DNA of 64,000 nucleotides, taken from positions 3,759,501 to 3,823,500 of the forward strand of contig JAJNNQ010000100.1 of the NCBI GenBank assembly GCA_027886175.1, in the 5' to 3' direction. Both the position numbers and the translations under genes were made by a program. Each line of letters opens with the position of its first letter. The first letter of the stretch is position 1. Source of the DNA: Phylloscopus collybita (lineage: Eukaryota > Chordata > Aves > Passeriformes > Phylloscopidae). The notes under the pieces are model-generated. The model was given only the letters and a program-made list of their open reading frames with translations, searched no databases and was not told the DNA's origin. This document shows positions 25,310-37,800 of the stretch, piece after piece.

Positions 25310-25806
25310 GGCGGCTGTGCCCGCGCCTGGGCCCGCGCCCGCTGCTCTGGGCCGCGCGGGGCCCGCGCCGCCTCTCGTCGGGCGCTTCCCCGGGCATGGA
25401 GGAGCTGCTGCGCCGCTCGGTGCCGCCGCTGCCGCCCTACGAGACCAAGGAGAAAGCGCCGCCGCCCGCCGAGCTGCGCGGCGCGGAGTTCGTGCGGTTC
25501 TACCGCTCGCTGCAGCCCGGGCCGCCCCGCGCCGAGCTCCTCACCCGCCTGGCCCGCGACTTCGGCGTGGAGCACGGGCGGGTGGCCGAGGCCGCCGCCA
25601 AGGTGCTGCAGGCCCGCGAGCAGCGCAGGGAGCCCGGGGCGCTGCTGCAGGCCGAGGATCGGCTCCGCTACTACCTGAACCCCCAGTACCGCGGGCTCTT
25701 CCAGCACCTGGGCCGCCTCGAGGGCGGGCTGCGCTTCCTCGTGGAGCTCAGGGCCGACCTGATGGAGGGGCTGGCCAGCAAAGCGGTGGATGGGCCCCAC
25801 GTCAAG
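25306..25806 (+). CDS. MLYCD: MLYCD exon 1 (coding part), residues 1-167
   Basis: This exon encodes the targeting sequence and most of the N-terminal helical domain. The chosen start, ATG at 25306, begins [14 protein letters not shown], an Arg/Leu/Pro-rich stretch without acidic residues, followed by RRLSSG, which resembles a presequence cleavage region. A second in-frame ATG at 25396 (residue 31, [16 protein letters not shown]) has G at -3 and +4 and aligns with the human internal Met40 (MDELLRRAVPP). Starting there would give a non-mitochondrial form. The exon ends on a codon boundary before GTGAGG. It is very GC-rich, so several long open frames on both strands overlap it; only this frame matches MLYCD. 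No stop precedes the ATG in frame for about 140 codons, so the start rests on homology, not on an upstream stop. Confidence 0.95.
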
Positions 25807-28800
25807 GTGAGGGCTGGCCTAGGTTGGCTCTGAGGGAGTGTGGGGGGATGTGGTTCGGGGCTTGCTGCTGGTGGTGCTGATCCTGGAGCCACGTTAGGCT
25901 GGGAACCAGTCCCGTGAACCCCGTTCACTGTTGGGGTCTTTATGGGCCCCTCAGTTCAGCAAGGACACTGAGGTGCTGGAGTGGGTTCAGGGAAGGGGAA
26001 AGGTCTGGAGGCCAAGTCCGACGAAGAGTGGCTGAGGGAGCTGGGACAGGGGCTCAGCCTGGAGAAAAGGAGGCTCAGGAGGGACCTCCTGGCTCTGCAG
26101 AGCTCCCTGCCAGGAGGGGACAGCCGGGGGGGTCGGGCTCTGCTCCCAGGGAACAGGGACAGGAGGAGAGGGAATGTCCTCAGGCTGGGCCAGATGAGGC
26201 TCAGAGAGGACATCAGTAAGAATTTCTTCACATAAAGGATGATTCCACATTGGAACAGACCCAGAGAGGTGGTGGAGTCCTCATCCTTGGAGATGTTCAA
26301 GAAACCACTTCTTATGGCACTTAGTGCCCTGGACTGGTTGACAAGGTGGTGATGGGTCAAAGATCGGACTCGGTGACCCCAGATGTCTTCTCCAACATAA
26401 ACGATTCTGTGATTCTCTAGAGAGACACGAGTGAACCCTTTCCCCCAGTGGCAGCTGCCTGTGCTGACAGCCAGGAAGGAAGTGGCCCCTGCTATGAAGC
26501 AATGGCTTTTCCAGAGTGACAGTGGGAAGTGCTGGCACAAAGTACATGGTTTTAAAAGTTAATTTGCAGCAAAGCTGGGCTTGGTTATTTTTCATGGTGC
26601 TGTTTCAGTTTTTGTCCTCTCTCTCTTAAGTTCTTTCCGTGTGTTCTGTTCCTTCTTTTCACCACAGGACACTGATTTTCCACTGTCCTTATAAACAGTG
26701 GAATTTCTGATGAGCTCTTGCAATGCACAGAGTGAAATTGGCTGCAGATCTGTTCCGTGGGTGCAGTTCTTCCTCTTGCTGTTCAGAACCTTCTCACCTG
26801 CAACACTTTACTTTTTCTGTGCCAGCATTTTCCTCTTGAGATTTCTTACATTTTGCTTGCTTACTTATATTTCAGCCCTTGAAATATGACTCTGGTGAAA
26901 AACTCACAACATGATGATCTCAGGTAGCAAATCATCCAACGATTGCTTTTAGAATATTCTTCATCTTTCCATATGATTTAGAAAAAGTCAGGGAAAAGTT
27001 CAAGTTGCTGGCAAAAGATAATGAAAAAGAGAGTATTTTTGTCAAATTGATTTATCTCTAAACCTGCCTCCATAATTAAGCAGTACTTGGAGTGTATTTG
27101 TAATCTTGGTCTAGTGTTGATCTACTGGAAAAAAAAAAAAAAAGAAGCACCATCATTGTTAAAAGTTTTTCTATGAAAGTGTTTGGTATTTGCCTATCAA
27201 AAGTCCTGTGTAGCCATTTCCATTAGTGCAGAGTTGATTTCAGTTCCAACATAAAGACAAATGTGCAACAAGAGTTTTATAACCTCTGTATATTTGTGTC
27301 TGCACTGACAAGGAAATGTGGGAATAAAATTAAATGGATCTCCTTGATGCTGGTGGAGAATTACAGAATGCATTATGTGGCCTCCTGGGATTTTGGTTTT
27401 GCTCAAACTGTCTAAACTATTTCTTAGACAGTCCTTTGTTTTTACTTTGTAATTTGAAGGACCTATTAAAACTGGGATTGCCCGTTACTGAGTTGTAAAT
27501 ATGAAATATTTTTTTCTATTTCCTTAACAATATCAGCATAAAAGCAGCTCAGACTGCTCAGATATTGGGTGGTGAAGGTTTTCTATTCTGTGTTTGCTCA
27601 ACAGATTGCAGTAAAATATCACATTTAAGTGATTAAGTCACTTGAAAGTGCTTGAGCACAATTTACTCATTGTTCAAAAGAGCAGAAATGGGGGGGTGGG
27701 GTGGGAAAGGAAATAATGATTTTAATTTTAAGGATAAGATGTCCAGTAATATAAACCACAAGAGTCAGGAGAGTTTTCAGCACTGCCATTATCACTGCAG
27801 TAATTACTATTAGCAATAAAAAAAAAAGCAGAAACCAGTTCCCTTTAATTTGTGTCACTATTGAATCCTGTTTTGCTGGTGGGGATATTTTTCCAGTATC
27901 TCACCAGAGATATTCTCTCTGTAGATTCTGAAGGTAATTTGTGGGGGGAACAAACAAACAAACAAACAAACAAACAAACATCCCTGAAACTCCACCCAAA
28001 ACAAACCAAATCAACCCCCCCAGCACAGACACCTTCAAACACTTGGCAATATCAGAGTAGATTTGTAAGCCCCAAGTGAAGTAAATCAGGTTGAAAACTT
28101 CAAACGTTCCAAAAACATGGGAAAACTCAACTCTTGTGAGGGGTGTTTTATTTAGTAGTTTGAGAGGGAAAATGAAATAGTTCCCTCATCAGAGAGGCAT
28201 TTCTTCTTAATAAAAAATAATTAATTGGAGGTTTTCATAAGAGTTTTCCCATTTGTTGCCCAGGAAGTAGGTACTTGATGTGAAGATTAAAAAGGCTGTA
28301 ATTTGCTGTCTTGTAGCAAGAACATGTAACGAGAGAAAAATAACCACAATTTATTAGGCTTGGCTAATAGAAATTGAAGTATAGCTGGTAATTTGGAATA
28401 CTAATCTGAGTATGTCTTGTTGCCCAGATTTAAGGCTGGGATGCTGAATAATGAATGTGCCTGCTTTCCTTTTTAATGAAGTGTTGCAGATGTATTTTTA
28501 TGACTAAAAAAGCCTCTGAAATGAAAATAAGAATTTACTTACCACTAAATTTACAAAATAAGAGAACCTGCCACTAAATCTGCAAGAGACCCAAACTTGA
28601 GCCTGCCCTTGTTGGAGTGAAGCTTTTTGGAAATGTCCTGTACACTGAGATATTAAACACAAGTCAGAATCTCGTTTAGGTGGCTAGAATTAAACAGCTT
28701 TGGACAGTGAAAACTTCTACATCTTTTTGCACTGAAAAGTTTTGTCAGCACAGAATGATGGAATCCTGGAATGGTTTGGGTTGGAAAGGACCTCAGTTTG

Positions 28801-31800
28801 CATCCAGTTCCACTCCCTGCCTGGGCAGTGACACCTTTCCCTATCCCAGATTGCTCCAAGCCCTGTCCAACCTGGCCTTGCACTCTTCAGGGATGGGGAG
28901 CCCACAGCCTCTCTGGGGAACCTGTTGTCCACCCTCACAGGGAACAATTTATTCCCAATATCCCACCTAAGCCTGCTGTCCTTCAATCTGAAGCCATTCC
29001 CCCATGTCCTGTTCCTCCATGCCCAGCTGGGGTTGGACCCCCATGGCAAGTCCCTTCTACCTGGAGCTTCCCAAATTCCTGCAGTGCCCTGTTTTATAAA
29101 ACTTCATTATTCACAGCTGACGGGTTGGTTGAGTTGTAATTCCCCGTAAACTATTCCTTGCTCCCCAAATCATTCCTGAGAGCACATCTACTCCACTTTC
29201 TTCTTTGGTTACAGCTGCATTCCTTTTCTCCAGCTGCATGGAGCTGCAGTAGCTCTGTAATGAAAACAGCCCTCGCTTCCATTGGCACCCCTTGCTAAAC
29301 CTTCAGAGGAGCAAAACCCATGACTGCAGTGCTTCCCTCTCTCAGTTTTGTGCAGGATAACTGCCCTGCAGTCAGTCCAGGCTGTCTGAGCCTTGTTACT
29401 GCAGGGGATGCAGAGCAGAATGTCAGAATGCTGCCAGCAGGAGTGCTGCCACCCAGTCCCCCTCTGCCTGCTGCACTGCAGCTGCAGTGCTGCTCAAAAA
29501 GCACACGGAGGACAAGAGAGCCATAAGAATCTGTTCCTTTGCCCTCACATCTGACAGCTCCAGCTCGTTCTGCTGGTTTACAGTGTTTTCTTTTGCCCCT
29601 ACAAAAGAGAGCAAACCAAACAATCCTGGAATGCCTGGAGACTTCCATGGGATATTTGACCAAAGTGATTTATGGTTATTGTCTAAAAACGTCAGAGCTG
29701 TGCAGAAAGGATTCACAAGGGAAGTACCTTAAAGTCAGAATGAACAAGCCAGTCAGAATATATTTGTTTAGGAAAAAGGTATTGAAAAAAATTACCATGG
29801 AGGACAGAATTGTTCTATGCAGATGAATGGCTGTTTCTTCTGGGTTTGAAAATTAATTTTTTTCTAGTACGTTAAGGAATAACCTGCCCTTTTATTGAGT
29901 CTTGGAATACTTGTAGCAGTTGCTTTGGCCAGCAGAAACCTTCTTTGGTGTGTGTCTTCTGACAAGTGCCTCTGCAACTTTCATCTTGATTAGGTCATAA
30001 TAGGAAATATTTTTGGGTTTTTATGACAGTCCTGAGACTACATCTGAACTAAGGAAAAATGTTTTAGATTTTCTGAGTAGATTTATATAGTTTTTCCAGT
30101 TGTTTTTCTTTAATGTAGCAAGCTAAAGTATATTTTGTCTTAATTTTTTCTCTTTTATGTGCAGCAGTAGCTATTTAACAAAAGGTTTGAAAAGAGGATG
30201 AAGAGTTTTTGTTTTGAAGTAAATGGTTATTAAGTTAGTTTCAGGTAAGCCCACGTTTCTGCTCAGGCTGTTGGTAAGTTGGTGCTGGTATCACACTGTG
30301 TCTTGTGTACAAGGCAAATGGAAGAAAGAAAAACAAGCTCTGGAATCTCTTTTAGGGATAGTCATGCTGTGCTGAGTTCAAGAGTACTTGTTAAATTCAA
30401 ATAAATTTAGACAGGAAATCTTTAATAGTACAGGCAGCAGGAAACTGGTAGGGAATATAAAAATCACTGTTAGAATGAATGCTTCTGAAAGGGTTTGGCA
30501 TTACAGTTGAGTTTCATCTCTCATACTGTTCCAAAGCTGGTTTGATTTTTCAGTTCTATTGTCTTATGCTGCTGGGTTTTATTTTTCTTGCTCAAATATT
30601 TTCATGTTTGTTAGAGAAGAAAAATTCTGTCTGCATCCAGTTGAAAGATATTTCCATGGTATTGAAATCTGAGCTACTGTGCAACTGCAGCCTTGTGGTC
30701 TAGTCTGCTCAAAACCTTCTATCCATTGCCTGCTTTTTGTCCACAGTGTTTTGCCTTTTCTTCCCTCTCCCTGCCTGCACTACTGACGGTCCTTCAAGGA
30801 TTTTGCTTGGTTCAGTCCGGGACTATTTCCTGGTTAATCTTCTCAAACAGATACATAAGTTTCCTTTAAGCTCTCAGTGTTGTAGTTGGAGTCAATCAAG
30901 GTTATCTTCACTCACACATTTCCATGTTCTACCTTGCTTATTGAGCAGCTGATCCCATCTGTGTTCTGTGTTTGCAGGAGATGAATGGAGTTCTCAAGAA
31001 CATGCTCTCAGAGTGGTTCTGCACAGGATTCCTCAACCTGGAACGGGTCACGTGGCAATCACCTTGTGAAGTTCTCCAGAAAATTAGTGAGTAAGTGCTG
31101 CAGGCTGGGAGGAGCCCTTGGTGAAGAGGTGATGGAATCTTGGCACTACAGAGTTCCACTGTTTTCAAGACTCTGCTTTTCTGAACTGAAGGCAAAGTAT
31201 AGTTATGAAATATTTGCATTAACATGCTGCAGAGCCCAATTTTAAAACCGGATTGAAGTGAAGAGTGAAGGGGATAATTTGTGCCATCATTTAACCCTGT
31301 AGCTCCCACACTGCACTGGTAGAGTGCTGCCTTTCCTTCCAGCTTCCTCAGTTACTCTTCCCACATTCCCAGAGGTGCTGCCGTGGTTTTGGCTGGAACT
31401 GGTGAGGAGCACAGGATCACTTGTAAACTACGTGTGAAGAGAGCACCTTGGTTTTTATACAATGGGCTCGACAACATTGATTTCTGAATCTATAACATTG
31501 ATTTGTGAACCTACAACATTGATTTCTGAATTTCTGTCAAATAGTCAAGGTTGTGATGAGGTTGAAAATTACTCAATTATGTGGTGGGCCACCTTGTTGT
31601 ATAAAACCTTAAAGAAAAAATGATCTCTAGAATTCTGAAAGTACATTGCTTAAGTGCTGATGAGGCAAAGAGATCTTGTACGAGCTGAATTTTCCAAATA
31701 AAAATAATTAGTAATATTTAATTAATCTTCAAGGTAGTTTGGCAAACACACTAGTGAATGGGTGTGCAATATTCCTTTACAATCCACTTTGTCACAGCTT

Positions 31801-34800
31801 GCTGACAATTTTACATTACTCACAGCCTGATTCTTGTTTTTTGGTTGGAAACTTTTGTCACTGACATCAGTGGGAAAAGCACTGAGCTTGTAGGGCAGCT
31901 GACCTCTGTTTTAAATGAAATAACAATAACAATGATAATAACAATGATAATTATTATTAATAATGATAATAATTTATTTTTAAATTTTCTCCTTGAGTTC
32001 TGAAGCTGTGCACCCTGTCAGGAACTGGATTGATATGAAGCGTCGAGTTGGGGCTTACAGAAGGTGCTACTTCTTTTCTCACTGTGCCATCCCAGGAGAG
32101 CCACTGATTGTCCTGCACGTGGCACTAACCAGTGACATTTCCAGCAGCATCCAGGTACAGCCACTGAGCCATTTACTACACAGCAAAGTGCTCAAATTGC
32201 AGTGTGCTTATTTAAAAAATCCACAATTCCCTCTAATTTTGGCAATATTTGCTTTTGTTTCATCTTTTAAAAGATGAGAGAATTGGCACGTAAAAATTCC
32301 AAGGATGTTTTGTCTGTCTTGTGTATTATGTAAATTGAAATATTGAGGATTTCCTCAAGAGCAAGAAGATTAAGAAAAGATAAGAAATATATAGAGAAAA
32401 TGAGACTAAAATTTCAAAGTGGTTGCAATTACTTCTGAAAACTTTAAATCATGTTCCAGTTTTTTTCCTGCAAGTACTAATGAATAAGCTGCTCTTCCTA
32501 CTTCTTCATTAGATTTTCATTGTCAATAAATAAAACAGTGGGGAAGAGTGTTAATACATTTAAAAGTTAAAAAGAAAAGCATCCCCATAATGATGATACT
32601 AAGTATTATTGATATTATTTTTATTTTTAATCCTTCTTTTCCCAGGCCATAGTGAAAGAAGTGCCACCTTTAGAGACAGAAGATGCAGACAAAATCACAA
32701 CAGCAATTTTCTACTCCATCAGTTTGACTCAGCAGGGCCTGCAGGGGGTGGAACTCGGCACTCACCTGATCAAAAGAGTTGTCAAAGAGCTGCAGGTGGG
32801 TGTGGCAGGGGGCTCCAGGAATCATTTAGTTCCCAGTTCATGTCACTGCCAGGAGCTGCTGGCACTTCCCCTACACTTGGAACTTCTTCCCAGAGCAGCC
32901 TTTGGAGATGTGGAGAGCTGGAAGAGCATTTCCTGCTCTTGGTTGATGTCTGCCAGATGTAGATTGTGTTCCACAGTGGACATGTTCTGTGTGAATTCCT
33001 TGTGGGGTTGCCTGAAGTAAATGAGAACATTTCTGTTGAAGGTGGCTTTGACACAGCTGTGTTCTGCTCTGATAAATTCACTGTTGCCTCTCAGTTGAGT
33101 GGGAAGAGCCTGATCAAGATACTCTCTCTTCAAAGTACCTGACAGTGCCTTTTCCAAAATCTTACAGCTGCTCCAGGAACAGAAACACTTCCTGTTCAAT
33201 AATTACTTCATTGTTTTGTTTGTTATATTGAATTGCCATGGGTTATTTATGCAGTGTGCATGCGTGCCCTGAATGCATCTGTTGAGAAAGGAGAGAGGTA
33301 TCTTTGCCCAGGTATGTCTTGCAATACAGTAAAGAAAATGTCTTAGAAGTCAAAAGAATCTTTTACTTTCTGCCAGTCAGTTCTCTGAATTTAGATAACA
33401 TCATTGCTAAGGGATTATTGTTAATGGCTTTAATACTTGGAGAACCTTGCAAGCAACTGGAGAAAGGAATGAAAATTCATTTACAGAGTGCTGTGAAAGA
33501 GACAGTCACATTCCTGTGCTGAGCACACTATTTTATTTAATAGTCTGCACTACTTAAAATGCTGACAAAGCTACCACTTAAAAGTAATGATCACTACTTG
33601 TGTTTATATTCATTGTTTCACATCTGGATTAGTAACGATGTCTGGAAAACTGGCTGTGATTTAGAACTTCAGTTCTACTTACAAAAAGATCTTAAAAAAT
33701 CTTTAATTGGATGCTCCCAACTTCCACTGCCAGAAAGTGATAGATTATTTAATTGCTGAATCATAGCTGGCTGCCCTGAAGTGTTTTTTTCTTTTTCTTT
33801 TATTTTATTTTTAATGGATATTTTGGCTGAATTTTGTTGCTTCTTGCTTTTGGAATGGCTTTTAGACTAATTGTTGAAAGTGCAGTAGTCCAGGTATAAT
33901 TAGGCCATGCCATCTGTCTGATCTTGACTGAGGGGAAATTGGAATAAATTCATGCAGTTATCTGCTTTCACATCTGAAAAATAATTTCTGCATAATTGAG
34001 TTGCTCTCATAAAATAACCCTATTGACATTGTATCTGTCCATCACTAATTGCTTGCAACACCAGCAAGGTTGTGAGTTACAAAGGCAAACAGACACGTCA
34101 TGCTTAGATAACCTAATGCAAGCTTTAAAATTCAGTGTGTCCAACAGAAAACTGTGTGTTGTATTTATAACTTATGGCAAAGTTTTTGCATTTCAGTGTT
34201 TAAAACCCAGCCCCTCTTCAGTGTTTAGCATAGGAAACCCTTTGCTGAGATGCCTTTAAATACATTTAAATCATAAAATTAATCCCTCAATCTTAAACAA
34301 GTTCTTTAATACTGAAAACTTGAGTGCTTTCCATGCAATGCCAAAGGTGGAGATCTTCCTCCCTACTCAGATTTCCCACAGTGCTTAAAGGTGTTGTGAA
34401 AAAGGTGCTGGTAGGAAATGGTTGTGTGACAAATTGGACATGGACTGAGGTGTTTAGATATAGTCTGTATGCATAGATTAAAGGTACAACAACCTCCATG
34501 CATTGCCCCTGCACCGTTCCTGTTTGGAAGGGATCCACTCCAGGGCTACAGAAGAGAGAAAGGATAATCCAGAATATTTATCCATTGTGGATGTGGCTCT
34601 CTGATAGTTTTTTCTTCACTCTTTGATGTTAATCCTTTTTCTCTCATCTGTTCTTCCCGCTCCTTCACGCTCTCTCCTCCTTCATTCCAAAGTATTGTCC
34701 TCAAATTTGTCTTGAATGGTGCAAGAACCATCTCCCACTGCATGTTTTGCATCTGTGACCCTAAATCACTGTCCTGGTGTTCCCACAATTATTTGATGCT

Positions 34801-37800
34801 CTTCTCCAAGGGCTCAGCATTGTACCTCCCATCTTCACCCCTCAGAGGAGAGAAGCCCTCTGTGTTTCAGCTCCAAAACACTTCCACTGTGGAATTTCTA
34901 CAAAGTCAGGGTTGTTCAGGGCAAAGGCAGGGCATGCAATGAGTAAATACTCTTGGCAGCCTGTTCTGCCTGGCACCCAAAATTCTGGAAGTCCTTTTTC
35001 TGTGGATTAATTGCACACATGTGCTCTCTTCCTCTCTGCTCAGGTGCAAGCAAAGGACTTGCCAAGGTTGTCTCTATTCGGGTTGGACATAATTCTTGGG
35101 AGCAGCGTTACAGTCACTTCAGGAGGGACAAATGGTGTGCAGGAGTGCTGAGTGGACTTGGTGACAGCAGCTGAAACAATCCAGCCTCAGCAAAAAAGTC
35201 CTGGGTCAAAAATTACATCTCATTAAGCCCAGCGTCCAGCAGCCTTTGTAAAAATAGATGGGTGAGGTCTCTGATAGAAAGAGGATTTTTTATATCACCT
35301 TTGCATGGCTTTGCAATAAACAAATCTTTTTTTTTCAAGTGCTGCTAAATCACCAAGTGTTCCAGGTTACAGAAGCTGAGACTCTCTTTAATTTAACTGG
35401 TACTAAAATGCATTGAGGAGACCATTTGAAAGGGTCAAGGATTTTGTTTTTCGTTTTATTTAAATTGATGATTAAGACACTTTTATAGCTTGCCATTTGA
35501 GTTAACTTTTGTGGACATCTGTTTGATCTGCAGAATTCTGTTTGAGTTGTGTTGCCCCAAGGTGCTGCAAGCTCTTAAAACTTCTTTTATCCTCCAGTAA
35601 AAATCCTTTACCTGACTTCAGCCTTAGTGCTCTACCTGCTCTGACACTTCTACTTGTAAGTGCCACTGCAACCTCCAAACTGAAATCCCAGCTGTCATTC
35701 TTCATGAGGAAAACTCCAAATTGGACCTGCCATGGATGTGTATCATTAGGTCAGGAAAAGACATACACAAAGTTAGGAGTGTGCTGAGAACCCCTCTGCA
35801 TCGAAGCCTTCATCTGACAGGATTTCAAGAAACTGTACTGAAACCTGCATCTAAACTAGAAAGTGATGGCTATAAATGCAGTTAGTACCATACTCCTTAA
35901 TATTTCATTAATACACAGTTAAGATAGAATTTAATGTTTTAGAAATCTTCTTGCTAATTTGCCTGGACTGGTCCCATACTCTGCTAAACATGAGCATGTG
36001 TGGGGCAGCACTTCCCACCTTCAGAGGATGGCAAGCACTGATTCAATGGGTTTTTCTTAGGATTGTTGGGAAAACTGGTGAGGATTTCACACCCCAGTGC
36101 TGAGCACTGTTAGTGTGAGGCACCCTATACAAATTGATGGCCTCTGCTTTTAGGTCTCAAAATTTAAGCAGATTTAATTTAAGCAGATGGAGGATGGATG
36201 GAGTTGAGGCACGAAATGGGGTCCTCAGTTTCTTCTCTTTCTATGTGCACAGTTTGCAGCTGGAATCCTTGACCTTTACCTGGACATTTGATTTGGCATT
36301 TGCCACAGGAATTGTTCTGCATAATTGGGTGAAGGGGGGAGATATTCTGGAGATCAGAGCTGGATGTGGTGTCACCTACAAGGGGCATCCTGGGAGAAAT
36401 TGTGCTGCTTCCAGGAGCAGATTATTTGGTTTTTGGCAGTTTCTTGACAAAAGTTTGCTACACAGGCAATATAGAAGGGGTTTGTGTTCAGGCTTCTGTT
36501 GTTTTGGAGCATATCCTGTTGGGATTATTTTGGGATGAATTCATTAGGCCACTGATACCACTTTGATCCCAGTTCTCCCTGTACAAATCTGGGAATAGGC
36601 TGTGCAGGCATTCCGTGCAGTCTCTTGTTTATATTAATGTATATAAAGTAGGGAGCAGGCAGCAAAAATGATCTCTTGTATTTCTGAAATTGAAGCTTGT
36701 GCTGTTCCCAGAAATGAATTGGATTTTGAAACTATTTCAGACAACTACAAAAAACCAAACAAACCCCAAATTGAGTGCAGGCAGATCATTTCTAGCAAGC
36801 TGATAGGTGCTGGTGAAGGAGGAGGTGGATGGATTTCTCATTAGCCAGACATTTAATTCCCATTGTGTTTACAGCCACTCTAAACACTCTGTGGCTCTGC
36901 AGAAGGTACATCATGGCAATTCAGTCAGCAGATGACAGACACAGATAACTGTGCTGGAGCCTTTGAGAAAACTGCTTAGGATTTTATAGCCTGTGGCATT
37001 TGAGAGAGAAAACTGATAGCTGCTGTGTGACTCAATAGAATGCTCAACAATTGGTGGCAGATTTTAGCTTTCTGCTTGGGCTGTTGATAATTGCTACCTT
37101 AATTTGATCTAGGTGACCTGGGGAGATCATAATTTCCAAAACAGGCTTTGATTTCATTGATGAAAAATGTGACCTTGGACTGCAGCTTTCAGAGTGCACG
37201 ACAGTTTCAGATGAGATACGGATAATGGGAGAAATCTGTGCTCTTCTGCAAGGAAAGGAAAAAGAAAACAACAACAAAAAGCAACAATCAAACACAGAAA
37301 TCTACCCCGAACCAAAACTAGCAGCTGTTTCTTAATGGTGTGTGGGTTTCTGACAGGAAAGTAAGCATTAATGGATCTCCACCAATAGCCTTAGAAACCA
37401 GCACATCAATTTAGCAAAACATAAATGCGCTCACTCCGGTGTGTTTATTTATTTTAACACAAGAAATGGATGCCTCAGATAAGCTTCTAAATAAAGCTTT
37501 TATCAGATATGTAGCAGTTGGTACTGTACCTTCAAAATGGGGTCACTTTCCCATGTCTTATCTGAGAAGTAAAAAAAACACCATTTCCCATTTTGGGTTT
37601 TTAATAGAGTAAGAGCTCCTAACCTCCTGTGAAGCATTTGGGGCTGTCTTTGTGAGCAGGTCACTGCTGAAAGTGGTGATAAAAACAAGGAGCAGTCAAG
37701 GTGGCCAGGAATCCGTGTCAGTTACTTCATTAGGAGCCTTGCAGTGATTGTTATTACCACACCGAGGGGAAGAAATAATTCATTCTCCCTTTTGTCATCG

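Larger units (their letters stand above)
25020..25870. promoter_or_regulatory. CpG island over MLYCD promoter and exon 1
   Basis: CpG dinucleotides are dense from about 25020 to 25870, while the flanking tens of kilobases are CpG-poor. The island covers the end of a reverse-strand CR1 fragment, the proximal promoter and exon 1, and trails into a + strand CR1 in intron 1. This is typical of a broadly expressed, TATA-less vertebrate promoter. Edges are by eye. Confidence 0.85.
25807..30977 (+). other. MLYCD intron 1 (5.2 kb)
   Basis: A GTGAGG...TTTGCAG intron, phase 0. It contains two CR1 fragments (25950-26418 + and 28750-29085 -), an A15 run at 27129-27143 and an (AAAC)8 microsatellite at 27949-27980. 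The rest is AT-rich unique sequence in which I recognise nothing. Confidence 0.9.
31091..31997 (+). other. MLYCD intron 2 (907 bp)
   Basis: A GTAAGT...TTGAG intron, phase 2. It holds a three-unit 21-bp tandem repeat (31471-31533) and an AAT/AAC/GAT-rich repeat next to the acceptor (31919-31980). Confidence 0.9.

Noticed and set aside
24826..25800. 324-codon minus-strand open frame
   Set aside because: It is antisense to the MLYCD promoter and exon 1. Its length follows from GC-rich DNA with few stop codons, and its Arg/Ala/Pro/Gly-rich product matches nothing I know.
25221..25880. 219-codon + frame overlapping MLYCD exon 1
   Set aside because: Ala/Arg/Gly-rich out-of-frame shadow of exon 1 caused by GC-rich codons.
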